Source: Psychrobacillus sp. NEAU-3TGS (GTDB lineage: Bacteria > Bacillota > Bacilli > Bacillales_A > Planococcaceae). Taken from it: a stretch of 64,000 nt of DNA. The DNA lies in NCBI RefSeq assembly GCF_029955155.1, contig NZ_JAPNOZ010000004.1:5599-69598 (forward strand), read 5' to 3'. Position 1 is the stretch's first letter, and every line of letters starts with the position of its first letter. The notes under the pieces are model-generated. The model worked only from the letters and a program-made list of their open reading frames with translations, ran no database searches and was not told where the DNA came from. The translations under genes and the position numbers were made by a program. This document shows, in pieces, positions 9,305 through 17,501 of the stretch.

Positions 9305-10909
9305 GTGGACTATTTATACCACCCGTTTTCTGCTAAACGACATACTGTTTTTGCAAAAAAGGGAATGATTGCAACATCTCAACCATTGGCAGCACAAGCA
9401 GGTTTAGACATATTAAAGCAAGGAGGAAATGCGATTGATGCTGCAATTGCAACAGCTGCAGCACTTACCGTTGTAGAACCCACTTCTAATGGTATTGGAG
9501 GAGATGCGTTCGCTTTAGTTTGGACAAAAGACAAGCTACATGGTTTGAATGCTTCAGGTCCCGCACCACAGTCTATTTCTATACAAAAACTCAAAGAACA
9601 AGGATATGAGAAAATGCCTATGTATGGCGTCATACCGGTTACAGTACCTGGTGTTCCTGCTGCGTGGGCTCAACTGTCAAAACGCTTTGGCAAACTCTCG
9701 CTTAAAGAAGTACTCCTACCAGCCATTCGATATGCAGAAGAAGGCTATCCGTTAACACCAATTCTAGGGAAGTATTGGAAATTGGCATATAATAGATTTA
9801 AAGATTCCCTTACTACGGAAGAATTTACTGCATGGTTTGAAACTTTTGCACCGAATGGTAGCGTACCTGAAATAGGGGAAATGTGGTCTTCACCAGGTCA
9901 TGCCAAAACACTTCTAGCCATTGGAGAAACGAACGCTCGCGACTTTTATGAAGGGAAAATAGCAGATCAAATAGATGCTTATATGAAAAGGCACGGCGGA
10001 TATCTATCAAAAGATGATTTATCTTCATATAATGTAGAATGGGTAGAGCCTATCTCTGTAAATTATCGAGGTTATGACGTTTGGGAAATTCCACCAAATG
10101 GTCAAGGGATGATAGCCTTAATGGCGCTTAATATATACAAAAGTTTAAATATGCCGATTTGGCAAAATGCAGATACATTCCACTATCAAATGGAAGCGAT
10201 GAAATTAGCATTTACAGATGGCAAAGCATTCATCACAGAGCAAAATGCCATGCCTATAAGCGTAGAACATTTATTATCAGATGAATATGCTAAATCTCGG
10301 GGTGTAACTATTCGAGCAGAAGCAAGTAACCCAGAACCATATGAATTGCCAAAAGGTGGAACGGTTTATTTAGCGACAGCTGATGAAGAAGGAAATATGG
10401 TTTCTTACATTCAAAGTAATTACATGGGGTTTGGTTCCGGTATTGTCATTCCGAATACAGGAATCGCCTTGCAAAATAGGGGACGTGATTTCTCATTGGA
10501 TGAAGAACACCCAAATGCTTTGCAACCTGGTAAAAGAACATTCCATACGATTATTCCAGGATTTTTAACGAAGGATGGTAAAGCAGTCGGTCCATTTGGT
10601 GTGATGGGTGGATATATGCAGCCACAAGGACATTTCCAAGTGGTGACGAATACGATTGATTACTTATTGAGCCCACAAGCAACGTTAGACATGCCACGTT
10701 GGCAATGGGTGAAAGGAAAAACAATTCATGTAGAGCCTGAGTTTCCAAATTATCTTGTGCAAAGCTTAATAAGAAAAGGTCATGATATTCAAATGACAAC
10801 GGATGGAGGTAGCTTTGGTCGTGGTCAGATTATTTGGAGAAACCCGGAGACAGGCGTTCTACAAGGCGGTACAGAATCTAGGACAGATGGAGCAATAGCA
10901 GTTTGGTAA
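9305..10909 (+). CDS. Gamma-glutamyltransferase family protein (YwrD-like)
   Basis: The protein of about 534 residues has the Ntn-hydrolase layout of gamma-glutamyltranspeptidases. The N-terminal block GGNAIDAAIATAAALTVVEP and SNGIGGDAFALVW is typical. The likely autoprocessing threonine lies in KGGTVYLATADEEGN (about residues 350-360). Other family blocks are PPNGQGMIALMALNI and GVMGGYMQPQGH. No signal peptide is visible, so it should be cytoplasmic like YwrD, unlike secreted Ggt. GAGGGGA lies seven bases before the GTG at 9305; the ATG at 9299 is too close to that site. The substrate may be glutathione or another gamma-glutamyl compound, which is an inference. Confidence 0.88.
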   Translation: MDYLYHPFSAKRHTVFAKKGMIATSQPLAAQAGLDILKQGGNAIDAAIATAAALTVVEPTSNGIGGDAFALVWTKDKLHGLNASGPAPQSISIQKLKEQGYEKMPMYGVIPVTVPGVPAAWAQLSKRFGKLSLKEVLLPAIRYAEEGYPLTPILGKYWKLAYNRFKDSLTTEEFTAWFETFAPNGSVPEIGEMWSSPGHAKTLLAIGETNARDFYEGKIADQIDAYMKRHGGYLSKDDLSSYNVEWVEPISVNYRGYDVWEIPPNGQGMIALMALNIYKSLNMPIWQNADTFHYQMEAMKLAFTDGKAFITEQNAMPISVEHLLSDEYAKSRGVTIRAEASNPEPYELPKGGTVYLATADEEGNMVSYIQSNYMGFGSGIVIPNTGIALQNRGRDFSLDEEHPNALQPGKRTFHTIIPGFLTKDGKAVGPFGVMGGYMQPQGHFQVVTNTIDYLLSPQATLDMPRWQWVKGKTIHVEPEFPNYLVQSLIRKGHDIQMTTDGGSFGRGQIIWRNPETGVLQGGTESRTDGAIAVW

Positions 10910-10933
10910 GAGCCTCAATTGGAGGCTTTTTTT
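10910..10933 (+). terminator. Terminator after the gamma-glutamyltransferase gene
   Basis: Stem AGCCTC/GAGGCT with a short AATTG loop, followed by seven T. Confidence 0.82.
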
Positions 10934-10964
10934 CAATTATTCTATTAACCTTTGTTCCATAAAA

Positions 10965-10993
10965 TTGACGTGCATATAATGAGCGTATATAAT
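10965..10993 (+). promoter_or_regulatory. SigA-type promoter of glmS
   Basis: TTGACG (10965-10970) and TATAAT (10988-10993) with exactly 17 bases between. Transcription would start near 11000, giving a leader of about 300 bases with the ribozyme. Confidence 0.82.
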
Positions 10994-11070
10994 GAAAAAG
11001 TTACTTTTAATGTAAATTCAAAAGTGACCGCGTAGAAATGGAGGAAAGATAAACGCGTTAAAATGAGGAA

Positions 11071-11230
11071 AACAATTATAGCGCCAGAGCTGAAGAAATT
11101 GATCGATATATCTTCAGCAGACGAGGTGGAGGTTATCGAAAATTCGGCGGATGCCTCCCGACCGTATTTGCCCGGTTGTTATTCTTTTTCAGAAACCATA
11201 CGAGTGATTGTATGACAGAGGGGAAAAGAA
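11071..11230 (+). ncRNA. glmS ribozyme/riboswitch
   Basis: The self-cleaving RNA senses glucosamine-6-phosphate. The cleavage site is in AATTATA|GCGCC, between 11080 and 11081. The conserved core follows: the P1 loop, GACGAGGTGGAGGTTATCGA, then AAATTCGGCGGATGCCTCC, all nearly identical to the B. subtilis element. The P4 stem CATAC/GTATG and the AGGGGA segment close it near 11230. High glucosamine-6-phosphate should trigger cleavage and destabilise glmS mRNA. The 3' limit is approximate. Confidence 0.95.
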
Positions 11231-11308
11231 GGCATTCTTAGCATAATGAGCATCTCAGGTAAAAAGAGAGGCTTGTTTTGACATGAATGTAAACGGAGGA
11301 ATATGAAT

Positions 11309-13111
11309 ATGTGTGGGATTGTAGGATATATTGGAGAAGCAGATGTAAAGGAAATATTATTAAAAGGGTTAGAGAAATTGGAGTACCGTGGTTACGATTC
11401 AGCGGGAATTGCTGTACTTAATGACGAAGGCGTAGTTGTCTTTAAAGAAAAAGGACGAATTGCAGACTTACGTGATGTGGTAGATGAAGAAGTAGATGCA
11501 AAACTTGGAATTGGGCATACTCGTTGGGCAACGCATGGTGTCCCAAACCAACTAAACGCACACCCTCATCAAAGCACAACACAACGATTTACACTTGTGC
11601 ACAACGGTGTTATTGAAAATTATCACCTTATGAAAAAAGCTTATTTATCTAATGTAGAAATGGCTTCTGATACAGACACAGAAGTAATTGTACAGTTAAT
11701 TGAAAAGTTTTCACAAGATGGATTATCCACCATTGATGCACTAAGAAAAACATTACATCTTATCCATGGATCATATGCACTTGCACTACTTGATAAAGAA
11801 GATCCAAATACTATTTATGTTGCGAAAAACAAATCGCCGCTTCTTGTAGGTCTTGGTGAAGGCTTTAATGTAGTAGCGTCTGATGCAATGGCTATGCTAC
11901 AAGTGACGGAGCAGTATGTAGAGCTTCACGATCAAGAAATTGTTATCGTGCATAAGGATTCAGTTGAAATTCAAAAATTGGATGGCTCTATTGTAGAACG
12001 TCCAGCATATAAAGCAGAGCTAGATATGAGCGATATCGAAAAAGGAACATATCCTCACTATATGTTAAAAGAAATGGACGAACAGCCTGCGGTTATTCGT
12101 AAAATCATCCAAGCTTATCAAAATGAGCAAGATGAGCTAACAATTGACGCAAATATCTTGGATGCACTGCACCATGCAGATCGTCTCTATATTATTGCTG
12201 CGGGAACTAGTTATCATGCAGGTCTTATCGGCAAGCAATACTTTGAGAAAATTGCAGGTATACCTGTAGAAGTGCATATTTCTAGCGAATTTGGCTACAA
12301 TATGCCACTACTTTCTGCCAAACCGCTATTTTTATTTATCACGCAATCAGGTGAAACAGCAGATAGCAGACAAGTGTTAGTGAAGATAAAAGAGCAAGGG
12401 TACCCAACGATTACGATGACAAACGTGCCAGGGTCCACACTTTCTCGCGAAGCAGATCATACGCTTTTACTTCATGCTGGTCCTGAAATTGCAGTGGCAT
12501 CTACGAAAGCATACGTTGCGCAAGTAGCAGTATTAATGGTAACAGCTTCCGCATATGCGCAAGCTCAAGGCAAAACACTAGACTTTGATGTTGTCAAAGA
12601 ACTTGGTATTGCAGCAAATGCTGTGCAAACAATTGTTGATTCCAAAGAAGAAATGGAAGAAATAGCGACAGAGTTTTTAGCAACAACTAGAAATGCATTC
12701 TTTATCGGACGAAACGTTGACTTCTATGTAAGTTTAGAAGGCGCATTAAAACTAAAAGAAATTTCCTATATTCAAGCAGAAGGCTTTGCAGGCGGAGAAC
12801 TAAAACACGGTACTATCGCACTTATTGAAGATGGTACCCCAATATTCGCCCTTGCAACGCAACAAGCTGTAAGCCTCAATATTCGTGGTAATGTAAAAGA
12901 AGTAGTGGCACGAGGAGCAAACCCATGCATTATTGCAATGGAGGGCTTGGAGGAAGAAGGAGATCGTTTCGTGCTTCCAAAAGTACACGAGCTATTCTCT
13001 CCACTTGTGGCTGTTGTGCCATTACAGCTGATTAGTTATTATGCAGCATTGCATAGAGAATGTGATGTGGATAAACCACGGAACTTGGCTAAGTCTGTTA
13101 CAGTGGAATAG
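11309..13111 (+). CDS. glmS: Glutamine-fructose-6-phosphate aminotransferase GlmS
   Basis: The 600-residue enzyme makes glucosamine-6-phosphate from fructose-6-phosphate and glutamine, the entry to amino-sugar and peptidoglycan synthesis. The start is the ATG at 11309, because the next codon is the catalytic Cys of the N-terminal amidotransferase (MCGIVGYIG) and AAACGGAGGA is eight bases upstream; the ATG at 11303 is too close. Two SIS domains follow (for example [10 protein letters not shown] and [12 protein letters not shown]), and the end [13 protein letters not shown] is the family signature. Expression is controlled by the ribozyme upstream. Confidence 0.97.
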   Translation: MCGIVGYIGEADVKEILLKGLEKLEYRGYDSAGIAVLNDEGVVVFKEKGRIADLRDVVDEEVDAKLGIGHTRWATHGVPNQLNAHPHQSTTQRFTLVHNGVIENYHLMKKAYLSNVEMASDTDTEVIVQLIEKFSQDGLSTIDALRKTLHLIHGSYALALLDKEDPNTIYVAKNKSPLLVGLGEGFNVVASDAMAMLQVTEQYVELHDQEIVIVHKDSVEIQKLDGSIVERPAYKAELDMSDIEKGTYPHYMLKEMDEQPAVIRKIIQAYQNEQDELTIDANILDALHHADRLYIIAAGTSYHAGLIGKQYFEKIAGIPVEVHISSEFGYNMPLLSAKPLFLFITQSGETADSRQVLVKIKEQGYPTITMTNVPGSTLSREADHTLLLHAGPEIAVASTKAYVAQVAVLMVTASAYAQAQGKTLDFDVVKELGIAANAVQTIVDSKEEMEEIATEFLATTRNAFFIGRNVDFYVSLEGALKLKEISYIQAEGFAGGELKHGTIALIEDGTPIFALATQQAVSLNIRGNVKEVVARGANPCIIAMEGLEEEGDRFVLPKVHELFSPLVAVVPLQLISYYAALHRECDVDKPRNLAKSVTVE

Positions 13112-13143
13112 TAATGAATGAATTGATTTTTGTATGTGTTCAC

Positions 13144-13243
13144 GTACAACTGAGTCATACCCTGTACAACTAAGTCGTAACTCAAACAACTTAAATGTAC
13201 CCCAAACAACTAAATCGTACCCTAAAACAATTTAGTTATGAAT
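13144..13243 (+). repeat. Imperfect tandem array of 20-bp units
   Basis: Four clear units start at 13144, 13164, 13184 and 13204, each of the form (GT/AA)ACAACTaAgTCGTACCcT, with a fifth, weaker copy at 13224. The period is exactly 20 bp. The array lies between the glmS stop codon and its terminator and so is transcribed as 3' UTR. No long reading frame uses it. Confidence 0.85.
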
Positions 13244-13246
13244 GGA

Positions 13247-13277
13247 AACTGGTTAGATATACTAACCAGTTTTTTTA
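13247..13277 (+). terminator. Terminator of glmS
   Basis: Perfect 10-bp stem AACTGGTTAG/CTAACCAGTT and a T run, 136 bases after the stop codon. From here to the next gene (13278-13577) I see only a weaker hairpin with T run at about 13472-13502 and one copy of the AACTAA repeat. Confidence 0.88.
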
Positions 13278-13535
13278 ATTGTCTTGTTAATGACGCGGGC
13301 AGAAAGTACCTATTTCAAGTCCTGTTCACTTTTTTCTTTTTGGTCTAACTTTCTTTTGTAGTGTTATTCTTATATTTTACAATCTCATTTAATTTATGAT
13401 TTTAGAGAAAAAATAATAGCCTCTATCTTTTCCACCCTGTTCATATACGTAAATATCTCTGAAACCTGTACGATCACCGTTTTTGATAACGGGTGATTTT
13501 TCGTAAAGTGGGATTGTTTGTGAAATGTTACACTT

Positions 13536-13562
13536 AAACTAACGGGGCAGTTTAGTTGAAGA
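13536..13562 (+). repeat. AACTAA-type intergenic repeat, copy A
   Basis: AAACTAACGGGGCAGTTTAG(TT) contains the inverted arms AAACTAA and TTTAGTT. It lies directly before the membrane-protein gene at 13578. Confidence 0.6.
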
Positions 13563-13577
13563 ATGGGAGTGAAAAGA

Positions 13578-14078
13578 GTGAAAAAGAAGTCGTTTAAATA
13601 CACAATAATTGGAGTTACTTCTTTCTTTTTGATTTTATTTGGATTTTACTACTTAATAATAAGGTGCGAGCAAGGAGAGTTCTTTAAGTACGATAAAGGT
13701 GTAACAATTGTGATTAATAATACAAGTAAACAAGAAATAACGGATTTAAACTTCTTTTTTTCATTTTATAGCACTTATGATGTGCAACAGGATTTAGGGA
13801 ATATCGACAAATTAGAACCGGGAGAAACTACGAGTATTTATAGTCGTCACATAAATGGAACTGGAAATGATCGAAGTTTGTATCTTCAATATCCAATTAA
13901 CAAAGATGAGGGACAAGTTGATAGCCTTGCTTATGTAGCGGCTTATAAACCAAGTAAAGTAGTAGTTATCCTAGAAATAACCGGTACTGATAATAATGGC
14001 AAATTATTATTCAGGGTAAAAGGGTATGATGATGTTTCTGGCCAATTTGATTATGATTTGACCTCTGCTAGAGAGTGA
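13578..14078 (+). CDS. Hypothetical membrane-anchored protein
   Basis: Not recognised. The protein of about 166 residues has a basic start, one N-terminal membrane helix (YTIIGVTSFFLILFGFYYLI), then an extracytoplasmic soluble part rich in beta-strand segments (VTIVINNTSKQEI, SKVVVILEITGT). It resembles small Bacillales membrane-anchored proteins of unknown role. I prefer the GTG at 13578 with GGGAG seven bases upstream; the in-frame ATG at 13563 lacks spacing for a site. It is the first of two small membrane-protein genes lying between copies of the AACTAA repeat. Confidence 0.65.
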   Translation: MKKKSFKYTIIGVTSFFLILFGFYYLIIRCEQGEFFKYDKGVTIVINNTSKQEITDLNFFFSFYSTYDVQQDLGNIDKLEPGETTSIYSRHINGTGNDRSLYLQYPINKDEGQVDSLAYVAAYKPSKVVVILEITGTDNNGKLLFRVKGYDDVSGQFDYDLTSARE

Positions 14079-14110
14079 TCATTTCAATAATGGGGAATAA
14101 GTGGTTATAT

Positions 14111-14138
14111 AACTAACCGGTGCTTTAGCAAACAAAGG
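14111..14138 (+). repeat. AACTAA-type intergenic repeat, copy B
   Basis: AACTAACCGGTGCTTTAGCA followed by AACAAAGG, closely like copy C at 14514. It lies between the two small membrane-protein genes. Confidence 0.6.
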
Positions 14139-14165
14139 CGGTGGAATTAGTGGAAAATAGTCGGG

Positions 14166-14520
14166 ATGTTGAGAAATCTATTCGTCGTTTTGATGACTCC
14201 TGTTGTTATATTCTTAGAGTTAATACGAATTTTGTTCATAATGGCTATTGTTATTGGCATTTTGGGTTATTTTGTTGGAGAAGTATATTTAGAAATTGGT
14301 ACTGATATAGACAAATATGGTTGGATGACTTATATCTCTATTCCTATTCTGATTTTTGTACTATATAGAAATAAATTGCAATTTAGCGGATGGTATAAAG
14401 GAAAAGGTAGAGAAAAACTACCGAAATTAGTTTCTAGAATACTTATTTTCTAGAATACTTATTTTCACTTCAGTTAGTCTGTTATTCTTACCGCCAGTTC
14501 TAAGTTTCTTCTTCAACTAA
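14166..14520 (+). pseudogene. Small hypothetical membrane protein, C-terminus lost by duplication
   Basis: As it stands, the frame ends at 14453 after 95 residues with two membrane helices (VVLMTPVVIFLELIRILF and a second near residues 55-70). A tandem copy of the 16-mer TCTAGAATACTTATTT at 14433-14464 creates the stop. If one copy is removed, reading continues in frame through ILIFTSVSLLFLPPVLSFF, a third membrane helix, to a TAA at 14518-14520. The ancestral protein therefore had about 112 residues. The family is not recognised, and the start is weakly supported by a poor ribosome site. Confidence 0.55.
14433..14464 (+). repeat. Tandem duplication of a 16-mer
   Basis: TCTAGAATACTTATTT occurs twice head to tail at 14433-14448 and 14449-14464. 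It is a recent-looking perfect duplication that shifts the reading frame of the gene containing it. Confidence 0.95.
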
Positions 14521-14542
14521 CGGGTGCTTTAACAGAACAACG
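14514..14542 (+). repeat. AACTAA-type intergenic repeat, copy C
   Basis: CAACTAACGGGTGCTTTAAC followed by AGAACAACG. It begins in the last codons of the ancestral frame of the small membrane-protein gene. Confidence 0.6.
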
Positions 14543-14570
14543 CTGTCAGTAGATAGCTTTAATTCTTATT

Positions 14571-14602
14571 CAACTAAAGCAGCAGTTTAGTTCAATAAGA
14601 AG
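14571..14602 (+). repeat. AACTAA-type intergenic repeat, copy D
   Basis: CAACTAAAGCAGCAGTTTAG followed by TTCAATAAGAAG. It has the same inverted AACTAA and TTTAGTT arms as copy A. Confidence 0.6.
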
Positions 14603-14680
14603 TGGTAAAATAATTACTGTACCCTACGTTGTTTAGAGAAAAATATTTACATGCAAAAATTTTCTATTTTACTTACATAA

Positions 14681-14714
14681 AAAAACGTTTGACTAGGCCT
14701 TCTAATCAAACGTT
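14681..14714 (-). terminator. Terminator of the 14727-15101 gene
   Basis: On the minus strand, AACGTTTGA pairs with TCAAACGTT and is followed by a T-rich run. Confidence 0.82.
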
Positions 14715-14726
14715 AACAGGTCCTAT

Positions 14727-15101
14727 TTAGTTATTTTCATCCGTTATTCCTACATTCTTATAGATATATTCTTTCAGCTTTTCCTCAGTAAACGCTATTT
14801 CGTAGGTCAGAAGGTTATCCTTCACATGAGCTAGTTTGTTTCCATCAGTTGATTCCGATTGAATGTGTAGGATATTATCTATATACAATACACCTTCATT
14901 CGTTATGCGTTCTTTGTTATCCTCTTTTGCGCTATCTACCAAACCTTCCTGTTGCAGTTCTTCTACGGATTTTGCGTAATTTTCCTGTAGGCTATCCTGT
15001 AAGACATTTTCCAATTCCCTCATCGCTTGTTCCGTGTCTTCTAAAAAATTATAAATATAATAGGCAAGTAATACTTGTTCTTTGAGCGCTAGTTTTGCCA
15101 T
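14727..15101 (-). CDS. Hypothetical 124-residue protein
   Basis: Not recognised with confidence. It is small, acidic and largely helical in composition. The N-terminal part (ALKEQVLLAYYIYNFLEDTE) and the block NYAKSVEELQQEGLVDSA followed by NEGVLYIDNIL resemble a winged-helix fold, with a possible wing near residues 60-75. No signal peptide or membrane helix is present. AGGAGGAAATTCC precedes the ATG. It is monocistronic, with its own terminator 12 bases after the stop. A DNA-binding role is only a guess. Confidence 0.65.
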   Translation of the reverse strand: MAKLALKEQVLLAYYIYNFLEDTEQAMRELENVLQDSLQENYAKSVEELQQEGLVDSAKEDNKERITNEGVLYIDNILHIQSESTDGNKLAHVKDNLLTYEIAFTEEKLKEYIYKNVGITDENN

Positions 15102-15155
15102 GGAATTTCCTCCTATTTATCGTTGTATAACCATTATTCCTTTTCAGCCTTGTTT

Positions 15156-16034
15156 TCAAACTTCCATTTTTGGATTTGTTCCTGGTTTGATCAAGGTGTA
15201 AATAATGCCTCCAAAAATAAGTAGTATACCGATTGTCTGTAAAATCGAAGGACGGAAATTTAAAATAAGTGTATCAAGTAAAATAGCAACAACTGGATCT
15301 ACAAAAACTAAAGCGGATATAACTACAGTTGATAGTTTACGAAGACTATCAAAAAATAAGTAATAAACAAATCCCGTATGTATCAAGCCAGTTCCTAATA
15401 TGTAAAGCCAATTGGATCCACTCAAATCATGAAACACATCAAAACTAACGATTGGAAGTAATATTAAAATTCCTATTGTTGTTTGGACGAAGGTCATAGC
15501 ATACGCACTTAAACCATTAATCCCTTTCCCAAGTAACATCGTCAACGCATAGCACAGCGCTGACAACAAGGCCCACACAAAGCCTGAACTCATAAAGTCT
15601 GTTAAGGAAGTGAAATTTTGAATACCAATAATAAATATACTTCCAAGAAAACAAACGATAATTGCTAATAAGGACGTAAATGTCAACTTTTCTTTTAGAA
15701 ACAAGCTCCCTAATATTAATACAAATATGGGAGCCAAATTATAAATAGAGATAGCTACCGTAATGGACATTTCCTCAAATGCTTTAAATAAAAATACCCA
15801 GTTCAAAACTAAAAAAACACCACAAATAAGCGTTTGTATCACTTCACGTTTCTTCCATACCTCCACTTTATGTTGCCCTGTGATGAACCAACAGAAGCCT
15901 AGAAAAAGCGTAGCGCAAATACATCGCACAAAAACCAATTCTACTGCTGGTATACCAGTTTTGCCTGTAAAAAAGCCAATTGAACCGAATATTGCCATTG
16001 ATAGCGTCATCTTGAACATAGCTGCTCCGTTCAT
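15156..16034 (-). CDS. EamA/DMT superfamily transporter
   Basis: The 292-residue protein has ten predicted membrane helices in two EamA repeats. The first ends near YNLAPIFVLILGSLFLKEKL and the second near LVFVDPVVAILLDTLILN, both typical of the drug/metabolite transporter superfamily. It should lie in the cytoplasmic membrane and export a small metabolite; the substrate is unknown. GGAAGGGGGG lies before the ATG. It is downstream of the ComA-like regulator in the same direction, 36 bases away, so it could be cotranscribed with it. Confidence 0.88.
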   Translation of the reverse strand: MNGAAMFKMTLSMAIFGSIGFFTGKTGIPAVELVFVRCICATLFLGFCWFITGQHKVEVWKKREVIQTLICGVFLVLNWVFLFKAFEEMSITVAISIYNLAPIFVLILGSLFLKEKLTFTSLLAIIVCFLGSIFIIGIQNFTSLTDFMSSGFVWALLSALCYALTMLLGKGINGLSAYAMTFVQTTIGILILLPIVSFDVFHDLSGSNWLYILGTGLIHTGFVYYLFFDSLRKLSTVVISALVFVDPVVAILLDTLILNFRPSILQTIGILLIFGGIIYTLIKPGTNPKMEV

Positions 16035-16070
16035 AACATGCCCCCCTTCCTCTTTGATTGGCTTTTAGGT

Positions 16071-16721
16071 TTAATCCAACGATAATAGCTGGTGCTCTTG
16101 AGCTTTTTGTACAGCTTCCATCCGTGATTCCACTCCTAGTTTGGAAAAAATTTTCGTTAATTGGTGCTCAACTGTTCGCTGGCTCATAATTAAATTTCTA
16201 GCAATTATTTTATTCGTATAACCTTTTTCTATTTCCCTTAAAATTGCTTGTTCTTTTTCTGTTAAACGTATATTCACTAAAGGTGTTTCTTTATCCTGTA
16301 CATTGGTAGGAACTTCGATTCTTCTAAGCTGACGAAGTAAACATAGTGGAACAACTACCTCTTCTCTTAATGCACATCTAATAGCTGTTATAATTTGATC
16401 TCCAGTAGCTGTTTTGCTTAAAAAGCCAGACACTTTCGCTTCCATCAACAAATTGTAGTGAATCTCTATGTCAAAACCGGTATAAATGAGAATAATCGAC
16501 TCTGGTTCTTTTTCTCTGATCATTTTCATTAAATCTAATCCGTTCAGTTCCGGCATATATAAATCAATTAAATATACGTGGTATGTCGTTTGTTCCAAAT
16601 GTTCCATTACCTCTATACTGTTAGTCAATACAGTTACATTCATATCCTGTTGTTGGTTTATAATAACCTTTGTTCCTTCACTTACAGCAGGATGATCATC
16701 CACTATTAACACTTCAATCAC
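16071..16721 (-). CDS. ComA-like response regulator (NarL/LuxR type)
   Basis: The 216-residue regulator has a receiver domain with LIVDDHPAVSEGTK at the start, the phospho-acceptor Asp in YLIDLYMPELNG (about residue 53) and the conserved Thr/Lys in IYTGFD and FLSKTA. A LuxR-type helix-turn-helix (LTEKEQAILREIEKGYTNKI, about 150-170) follows. The DDHPAVxEGTK start and the overall fit point to ComA, the competence and quorum regulator of B. subtilis. The GTG at 16721 has GGAGG nine bases upstream, and the gene starts one base after the kinase stop. Its cognate kinase is broken, so it may be uncoupled. Confidence 0.88.
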   Translation of the reverse strand: MIEVLIVDDHPAVSEGTKVIINQQQDMNVTVLTNSIEVMEHLEQTTYHVYLIDLYMPELNGLDLMKMIREKEPESIILIYTGFDIEIHYNLLMEAKVSGFLSKTATGDQIITAIRCALREEVVVPLCLLRQLRRIEVPTNVQDKETPLVNIRLTEKEQAILREIEKGYTNKIIARNLIMSQRTVEHQLTKIFSKLGVESRMEAVQKAQEHQLLSLD

Positions 16722-16722
16722 T

Positions 16723-17205
16723 TCATTTCGCCTCCGTTTCAACCTCAATTCTGATTTTCATCCCTTGACCTTTAGATGATATTATTTCGATATTTCCATC
16801 GATACTTCTAATTCGTTCTTTTATCCCTACGAGTCCCATGGAGCTAAAGGAATATCCTTCATTTGTCAGGTCAACCCCTACCCCATCGTCTTCATACTGA
16901 AGTATGATCGACCAATCGACTTGATAAAAGTCAATACTTACTTCTGTTGCGTTAGAGTGTTTCATTGCATTTGTAAGTAATTCTTGGAATATACGATAGA
17001 ATATTAGCTCTTCTTCTTTGCTAGGGTGAATATTTTCACCTATTGATACATAAAGAAGAAAGTTACAACGCAATTTAGTTTGGCGGATCAACCTCTGTAA
17101 AGATACCTTTAATCCTTGTTCACTTAGCAATGGCGGTCGGAGCTCCATACACGTTTCTCTAATGAGATGCACATTATCTAACATCTGTTCTTTCATCTCG
17201 TTCAA
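16723..17205 (-). pseudogene. ComP-like histidine kinase, ATPase-domain fragment
   Basis: This 160-residue piece holds the HATPase_c domain: the N box is FQELLTNAMKHSNATEV (about residues 72-88), the G1 box DDGVGVDL and the G2 box SSMGLVGIKERI. It begins at a TTG that overlaps the stop of the preceding piece. Reading upstream in this frame gives VKDRLNEMKEQM, while the preceding frame ends QALRID. A single missing base near 17213-17222 would join them. Without the join, the ATPase domain is separated from the phospho-acceptor histidine. Confidence 0.8.
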
Positions 17206-17501
17206 TCTATCCTTAACGCTTGATCATCAACTATTTTGTGTATACTATCCATCTCTCTTAATAGTTGTAATTGTTCCTGTAATATAGAATCATGCAAATC
17301 ATTGGATAGATTTGCTCTCTCTTTTTCTGAAAGTGCAAATAATAGTTTCGATAACCATTTAGGAGACTCATTTGTTTCTTGCAATTTTAGTTGGTCGATT
17401 TGTTCCACTAATCCTTCTATAAGCTTCATATTTTCTACAACTACATTTGCAAAGTAAGCCATCATTTCAATCCAAATTTTCTCATCATTTTTCAATTTCA
17501 T
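17202..17501 (-). pseudogene. ComP-like histidine kinase, dimerisation/H-box fragment
   Basis: This 99-residue piece contains the HisKA_3 H box SEKERANLSNDLHDSILQEQ (about residues 57-76), with the phospho-acceptor His in DLHDS. It starts by an ATGA overlap with the sensor piece. A run of six T on the plus strand (17507-17512) marks the break: one more base there would give the continuous reading DEKKTGMKLKNDEKIW. The piece also lacks the ATPase domain because of the second break at its end. Confidence 0.8.

Noticed and set aside
13472-13502. ATCACCGTT...AACGGGTGAT hairpin followed by T as terminator
   Set aside because: It has a bulge and there is no gene ending before it apart from glmS, which already has a stronger terminator.
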